Shown here one piece after another: positions 58,101 through 64,000 of a stretch of DNA of 64,000 bases. A model generated the notes under the pieces. It made no database searches. It saw nothing but the letters and a program-made list of their open reading frames with translations, and was not told the origin of the DNA. The translations under genes were made by a program, and so were the position numbers. Position 1 is the first letter of the stretch. The number at the start of each line of letters is the position of its first letter. This DNA is from Climacium dendroides (lineage: Eukaryota; Streptophyta; Bryopsida; Hypnales; Climaciaceae): assembly GCA_950106755.1 (NCBI GenBank), contig OX467088.1:3704001-3768000 (forward strand), written 5' to 3'.

Positions 58101-61100
58101 TTGGATTTTCATATGAAAAAAAAGGATTTTCAGCTCGAGCTGCATTTTCATGTAGATATTGAATGCCGGCAACTTCCATGTGCTTCAAAAAAATGGATTG
58201 AACTAATTTTTCTCGAAAGCTATCTTCAACTCGTTCATTGTCAAGTTCAATCAACCATGGAATAGCCTCTAAAACCTTGTCAACATGTTCCACTTGATCA
58301 GAGATAGGATTGTCATTCATTTGAAGTATTCGCAACCGTCGAAAAGATGACAAGTGACTAAGTTGGGAAAGTTCTGCCACATGATTGAAAGATATGTCCA
58401 AAATCTAAAAAGTACAATGTAGTTTTGTTAAGAAGATACATCTTGGCTCAATTATATGTGTGTATATATATAGTGTGTGTGTGTGTATATATATAGTGTG
58501 TGTGTGTGTATGTATATTTATTGACTCAATCAAAAAATAAGAAAGTAAGTCTACAGAGAAAAAAATTATTCCAATAGCATTTTGAAATAGAACTAATCAA
58601 AATACGAGTAGACTGGATGGAGGATGAAAAAAGTGTAAGAAATACAATGCAAATTTGAGTGTTGATAAAAAAAGATGCATTCACCTCTAAAGAAGGGCAA
58701 CCCAATAATGACTCCAAATTGTCAATCAAGTTATCTTGCAAGTAAAACCTTTGCAAATTAGGAAGCCAAGATTTACAAGCAAGAGATGTAATAGAGTTTC
58801 CATTTAACCAAATTTCACGAAGCATGACACTTCCTAAGTGAGTCGGAAGCTCTGTTAACCGATTTCGAGAGGCCACCAAGGACACCAATAAAGGACAATG
58901 GCTCAAGCCTTTCCAAAGACTTTGGCCCTTGATTTTGTTTTGGCCTACATCAAGAAAGTGGAGGTTTTTGAGGCCAACAAGAGCACAACCATCAGATCCA
59001 CCAAGTGTAACAAGTTCATTAGAGCCCAAATCCAATACTTCTAAACTAGGACACAAGCTACCTAATTCCCAAACACGAGCAATTCGATTTTTTTCTAAAT
59101 ACAACTTCTTCAATTTAGGCCAAAGACTTTGGGCATGGTGCTCATAGGTATTGCGAGAGGTAAGACAACTATGGAGATCATTTTTATCCTCTCTAAACCT
59201 TGGAGTTCCTTCCCAACTTCGAGCCAATGCATGTGGCATTGATGACATGGATAAACAATAACCACTACCTCCATATGTCTTTGTCATCGTCTTTGTTTTT
59301 CTTGTTTCAACCATAGGATCAACAACCTCTGGTTTTTTATATTCTTCTGTGCTAGGACCAATGTAGGAAATGAAGTTTCCCCCAAGAAATAACACTTTCA
59401 AATTTTGCAATGACTCTAATCCCTTGAAATCATTCAAAAGATTGTCTTTGATAAGAACATATTCCAATGACCTTTCACAACCATCAAAAGCCCCTTTGAG
59501 CATACTAAGCTTGTTTTCATCCATTATGAATATTTGCAAATTTGGACACCATCGACCCAAAATTCCCACACCTAAAGATGTCATATCCTTGTGCAATAAA
59601 TTCAGCCTTACAACTCTATGTAGCTCTGTTCGTTTGCAATGTGCACTTACCTCCAATATTCTCCTTGTAAGGGTACAAGTAGATAATGATTGTAGCCCAC
59701 ATAGGTGCGGTGACTTTAGTGTATGCCAATATTCATCATCACCATTGTTTTCTTCATTTCTATGATTTAAAATGATGACTTTTTTCATTTCCTCTTGTAT
59801 ATGTAGATTCCTTTCTTCCCTTATATAATATTGTCCTTTGTTGGTTTGCCATAGCACTTTTTTTGCAATTTCATCCCTATATTGTGGTAGCTTTGCAATT
59901 TCCAAACCTATTTTTATAGGTCTTTTTGGTGAAAACACCTTTAGAAATGGTTGTGAATATTGATGTTTCCATCGTCTCTTTAGTTTGTTCACTTCATGCC
60001 AACTTATGTTATATGTGACAAGAGGGAGAACTTTTTTAAGTATACTACTTTCATATGCAACTTCTGGACATTGTTTTTTGGTAGCCTTGTGACCTTCACT
60101 ATTCAAAATATCAAGGTACAATATAAATATTCTAGATAAGATTAAACCATAACAAAATTCAAACAATCACATCAAATCCCTAGTGACCAATCTTCTTATA
60201 AAATATAATAAGGTCTAACTTATAAAGATAAATCTACTAAGATACTCAAGCATATATTTGAAAAAATATTGTATACATGTGTAGTACCTATTTGAAGGAG
60301 AATATCCCAAAGTTACATCTTTTACATTGAGGATAGCTTTCCTTATTTCACAATCAAAATTGATGGGAAAACCCATCAAGTCACATTCAAACATTGCAAC
60401 TATAGACCTCTTGATCTTTGTATGTTCTAAAATAACACCTCTTTCTATTGATTGTGACAAATCCTTCAAAATGCCTACACCAATTCCAATACTTTTACCA
60501 TGCCAATCTAGTTCTTTCCACTTTCCAAGAAAATCCTCCTCCTTGCTAATTGATTGCCTAATGTAATTAACCAAATCCATAATAAACATTACAATTTGCT
60601 TGCGAATATGTTGGACAACAACAGCCATTTCAGTTTCTAAACCAAATCCAAATCCTTCTAGCAAGAGTTGTTTTACCCTTTTTGCTTCATAATTTGTATT
60701 TGTAACTTGCATCAATTGTTTCCGCACATCTGCAATCTTCTGCTTAAACCTTGCAGAATACTCTATGACAACTTGTCTTAAATCAAAATATTTAGCTAAT
60801 CGCAACCACTCATGGAAAGACCTCAATGCTCCACTCATTGTTGAAGCCTCTAATCTACACAATAATACAATACAATACATAAAATGATGACTATAGAGTA
60901 CAAAAATGCAAGGTCATAATACAAGGTGATGTCAACAAGAAATAATTAGACTTATAATATCATAACTACTCTAAAATATACATATATAGTAATACGGTAC
61001 TTGCAATGATACAATAGGTGTAGCTTTTAGAAAGAGAATTGAAAACACTACAAACCCAGCCAATACATGGTTTTCTTTTTCTAGTATAAGTGCTTGAATT

Positions 61101-64000
61101 TCCTTTACCAATGTTGTCAACCCAAGCCTTTGTGCTTCCTTCACCTTTTCAAAAATTGTCTTACTTTCAATTTTCCAACTCAAAGCCATTTGTTGTAACC
61201 ACCAGCTTACTTCTATCTTTGCAACTTCCCAATGTTCTTGTATTACATCTACATGTTCTTTTAGACCTAAAGACAAAGCTCTTTCAACACTAGCCTCATA
61301 CTCGTCCCAATTTCCTACTTTAGAAACTTGAGTTAGATGCTTTAGAGCAGCATCACGACTCTTTGCTTCTGATTTGATAAGCTCCTACTTAATGATAAGC
61401 AAAGCAAGTATAAATTACTATTCCACCTCTTAAAAAGTAGAATAAATGTCAAATATTCTTTGCAATATTAAATTCAAGAATTGATTGAAGGCACGTTATA
61501 AATAATTCAAAAAATAGATGTTGTTTGCCTTGGATCTTTTATAAATAGATAATGCACAAAATTATTTTTGAAATGGCTATGCAATTTGAACCACTTCCTA
61601 CTCTTCTTTTAGAAATCAAAGCAATGAAAATGAATGTCACCAAAAGACTATATGCTAATATGCGTAATTGTATTATATGGTTGTTTGGTTTGAATTACGT
61701 AATACCTTGAGTTTATTTTCTTCTAGGCCTATGTTTTTAGCTTCTATAATTAGAACTTGTAGTTTAGGCAATGGTTGGGATAGAAAGGTCTCATGTTTGG
61801 TGTCATTAGACAAATCTATATGTCTTATCCTTCTCAGAGCAAATTCAAGTTTCATTATATCTAATTCTTTGTGTAGACCTATATTTTGGGCTTCTTTGGA
61901 GTATTCAATGAATATACTTAAATTTCCTTCTTCAACAGCAGTAGATAAAACTTTCATCACCTATAGTCACTCCACAAATATTGCTAATGATAAAGAAAAG
62001 TCCAAGCATGGAAATATCTATGATCAATCTAAACCATGGAAGGAATAAATTAAAGTTTATGAAAACCTAATTGTATGTATAATATCTTTGTATACTCAAA
62101 TTATTTGGCAAATGCATACACATCCTTTGGTATTTCTACCTTACATCTTTGACCTTTTAGTTGTTGAATTTTTCGCCGACAAAAAAATCCCCGTACCACT
62201 TTTTGAATGGAAATACAACAATTATTAAGCATTTTGAATTTTTTCTTTTTGAAAGCCCTTGCAATTCTTTGAGCTGCTAAGTTCCTTCTCTCCTATTCTA
62301 CCACATAAAGAATATACAATTCTAAAATTTATAAAGAATAGGAAGGTAAGATGTTCATCAAAGCATACTATTTTTGCAAATGATTATGCCATAAATTGAA
62401 TTAGCATCAAAAAATAAGAGGATGGTAATCTAATCATTTAAATAAGATTCAAGGCTTTTATCTATACTTTTTCCAATCTTTGAGACTTGAAGTATTCTTC
62501 TACACTTTGTGTCTTCAAATCCTAGCATAAAAAAAGATTTGATGGTTTGAAATACTTCAAGTCATGTAAAGTAAATAAACAAATGAAAATACAAACATGT
62601 CAATAAAATTATAGAATTTTCAATTCTCTTGTTATGAGAACCATATTTACATACTAGGATTTATTGCAAGGAATACGTATTGATTTGTACCAAATGAGGG
62701 TAGTATCAAGAATATTAGGAGCTTTTGGAAACAAAATTAAAATAAAATAAAATACATGACTTTAAAAATGATAGAAATAACACATTTCAAAAAAAATCAT
62801 AGCCTATTAAGGTCATTTCTAAAGTTGTACAAAAAAACAATCAATGAAATATTTTAAGAAAATTGATGCTTGATTTTTATTTTAAAAAAGAATAGAAGTT
62901 TCTAAAAAAATTCTATTGAAAGTTATCTAATTTTAGAATGAATTCTTGCAGATTAATGTAAGTTTGGTAAAAGAACATTCTTCTTTATTCTAAGCTTCAA
63001 ATTCATAAAATTAATCAAAATAGTATTAGAAATCAAAATTATAGAAATAGATGTTTATTTGAAGGCTATTTATAAATGATAAAAATCATTTTTGTAAGAT
63101 ATTAAAAATTATGGAAGATGTAAAATAGTCCATATACCTCAATTATAAATCTTGAATTCAATGAAGGACACAAAAATTGAGGCAAATGAATCACCTCTCA
63201 TTGAAGGAAAGGATTCAAACTAATTCAAGTATTTCTTGCAACCATTCACTAATGAAAACTTTTAAAAAGGACAAAAAAAACATTTATAAATTTTTTTCAA
63301 TTGTTAAAAATAGAGACATCTAGGCAATAATCTTTTCCTTTTTTCTATTAATAAAATAAATATACATTAATCTCACAATTTTCTTTCCTAAGATTTCCCA
63401 ATTTTTAGTCAGGTTCTTAAGTTGAACATTACTCGATTCTAATTCTTGTTGAAGTTCTTCAACTCTCCTGCACTTCACACTCAAATATATTTATCATAAT
63501 AGTTGTTATAAATTCTACATTGGTTTATGATAATTGAGATAGTTATAAACAGGTGGAAAACATATTTTCTACTAAAACATAATTAGATATTTATTACTAT
63601 CAAGACATGCCATTTAGAAGCATAATCACAAATTAGTAATTGACAATAATTATGTTATCTTTATGGAATCCTTCATACATATAATCCTTAATCTTATAAT
63701 ATATTCAAAGATTTAATTTGAGATATCAAACTATTTAAAGTAGGAATTTCAAATTACTTACTGTTGCCTTAGAAATTCTTCTTCTTGGTTAAATGCTTGT
63801 TTCTCCTTATGTTCTAATTGCAATGGATTCTACAAGCCCTATACCTTAAAGTTAGTACTAATGCTTTAAGTAATATAACTAAGCTCAATACTTTCAAATA
63901 TGTGTACTTTTTCTCTAGCTTTAAATCTTATTAAGAAGTTTATAAAAAGTATGAATTACTAAAGATTTGGCTTTGGTAGAAGCTAGTCATCAAAGTAGTA
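55102..64000 (-). CDS. LRRIQ1-like LRR and IQ-motif protein, 5' end beyond the window
   Basis: Fifteen exons can be placed: 63762-63829, 63377-63467, 62468-62521, 62141-62292, 61706-61960, 61056-61384, 60288-60854, 58685-60098, 57370-58404, 56640-57230, 56376-56498, 56156-56229, 55740-55831, 55406-55487 and about 55102-55265. Phases agree at every junction except the last. The sum, about 1,700 codons, is near the length of animal LRRIQ1. Order: N-terminal coiled coil (RVEELQQELESSN); an IQ motif (SIQKVVRGFFCRRK); helical repeats (EAQNIGL, RALSLGL, EAQRLGL); leucine-rich repeats in 58685-60098 (LKKLYLEKNRIARV, LEVLDLGSNELV); paired IQ motifs (RIQTAWRGWMLRK, KLQAFWRGFLARKRY); then AEIAKEWGFKDERT. 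IQ motifs bind calmodulin. LRRIQ1-type proteins occur in species with motile cilia, so a sperm-flagellum role is my inference. No stops are seen. Confidence 0.75.
57231..57369 (-). other. GC-AG intron splitting an IQ motif
   Basis: On the minus strand the donor reads CAG|GCAAGC and the acceptor TTATGCAG. Only this GC donor joins ILRIQ to TAWRGWMLRK in phase 0, restoring a full IQxxxRGxxxRK motif. GC-AG introns are a small minority class handled by the ordinary spliceosome. Confidence 0.75.
58455..58515. repeat. TG/TA microsatellite in an intron
   Basis: Alternating (TA)n and (GT)n runs appear twice in tandem (TGTGTATATATATAG then GTGTGTGTGTGTATATATATAG). It lies within the intron between exons 58685-60098 and 57370-58404. 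Confidence 0.85.

Noticed and set aside
59370..59765. A 131-codon plus-strand frame
   Set aside because: It lies opposite the LRR exon of the LRRIQ1-like gene, whose splice phases and motifs are clear.

Overview
The window looks like nuclear DNA from a seed-free land plant (fern, lycophyte or bryophyte; I cannot narrow it further). The evidence is spliced genes with GT-AG introns, scattered plant-type TTTAGGG strings, hAT, CACTA-like and Ty3 elements, and an LRR/IQ gene of the kind kept in eukaryotes with motile cilia. Such a gene suggests flagellated sperm. Most of the window is decayed repeat DNA. Only two genes look intact.

Left third (0-23 kb). This part is dominated by old mobile genes. 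A minus-strand DUF7869-like transposon protein (3661-6618) stays in one frame but has six nonsense codons. A plus-strand multi-exon gene (13992-19430) encodes in order a ParB-like NGQHS domain, a methyltransferase-like FAGS segment, a basic/coiled-coil linker and an FCP1/NLI-type phosphatase domain. It carries about nine stops. Around these two genes, and inside the introns of the second, lie about 25 copies of a 21-bp near-perfect palindrome (arms TTCAGGTCGR / YCGACCTGAA). In one stretch the palindromes are spaced exactly 57 bp apart. A hAT transposase with a BED finger follows on the minus strand (19849-22556). Between these genes are satellites, minisatellites and TTTAGGG-rich patches.

Middle (23-42 kb). 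Blocks of a G-rich motif (GGGCGNGGACG) recur. A decayed Tat-like Ty3 element on the minus strand has gag, protease and a truncated RT. Its RT runs directly into a separate coiled-coil/RING-type gene (28058-29923). A 150-bp CACTA-type MITE with a TAA target duplication sits at the end of the protease ORF. About 6 kb of featureless AT-rich DNA follows.

Right third (42-64 kb). An apparently intact plus-strand gene (43069-45667, 3' end unresolved) encodes a Crinkler/RHS-type NTPase, with a TATA box, a 5'UTR intron and an internal 3 x 23-residue repeat. A direct repeat of about 0.8 kb (49437-50289) matches the sequence at 368-1133. The window ends in a minus-strand gene of at least 15 exons resembling LRRIQ1. 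Almost all its exon phases agree, and one intron is GC-AG.

The two intact genes are not functionally linked as far as I can see. The most unusual assembly is the ParB/methyltransferase-like/FCP1 gene together with its palindrome family.
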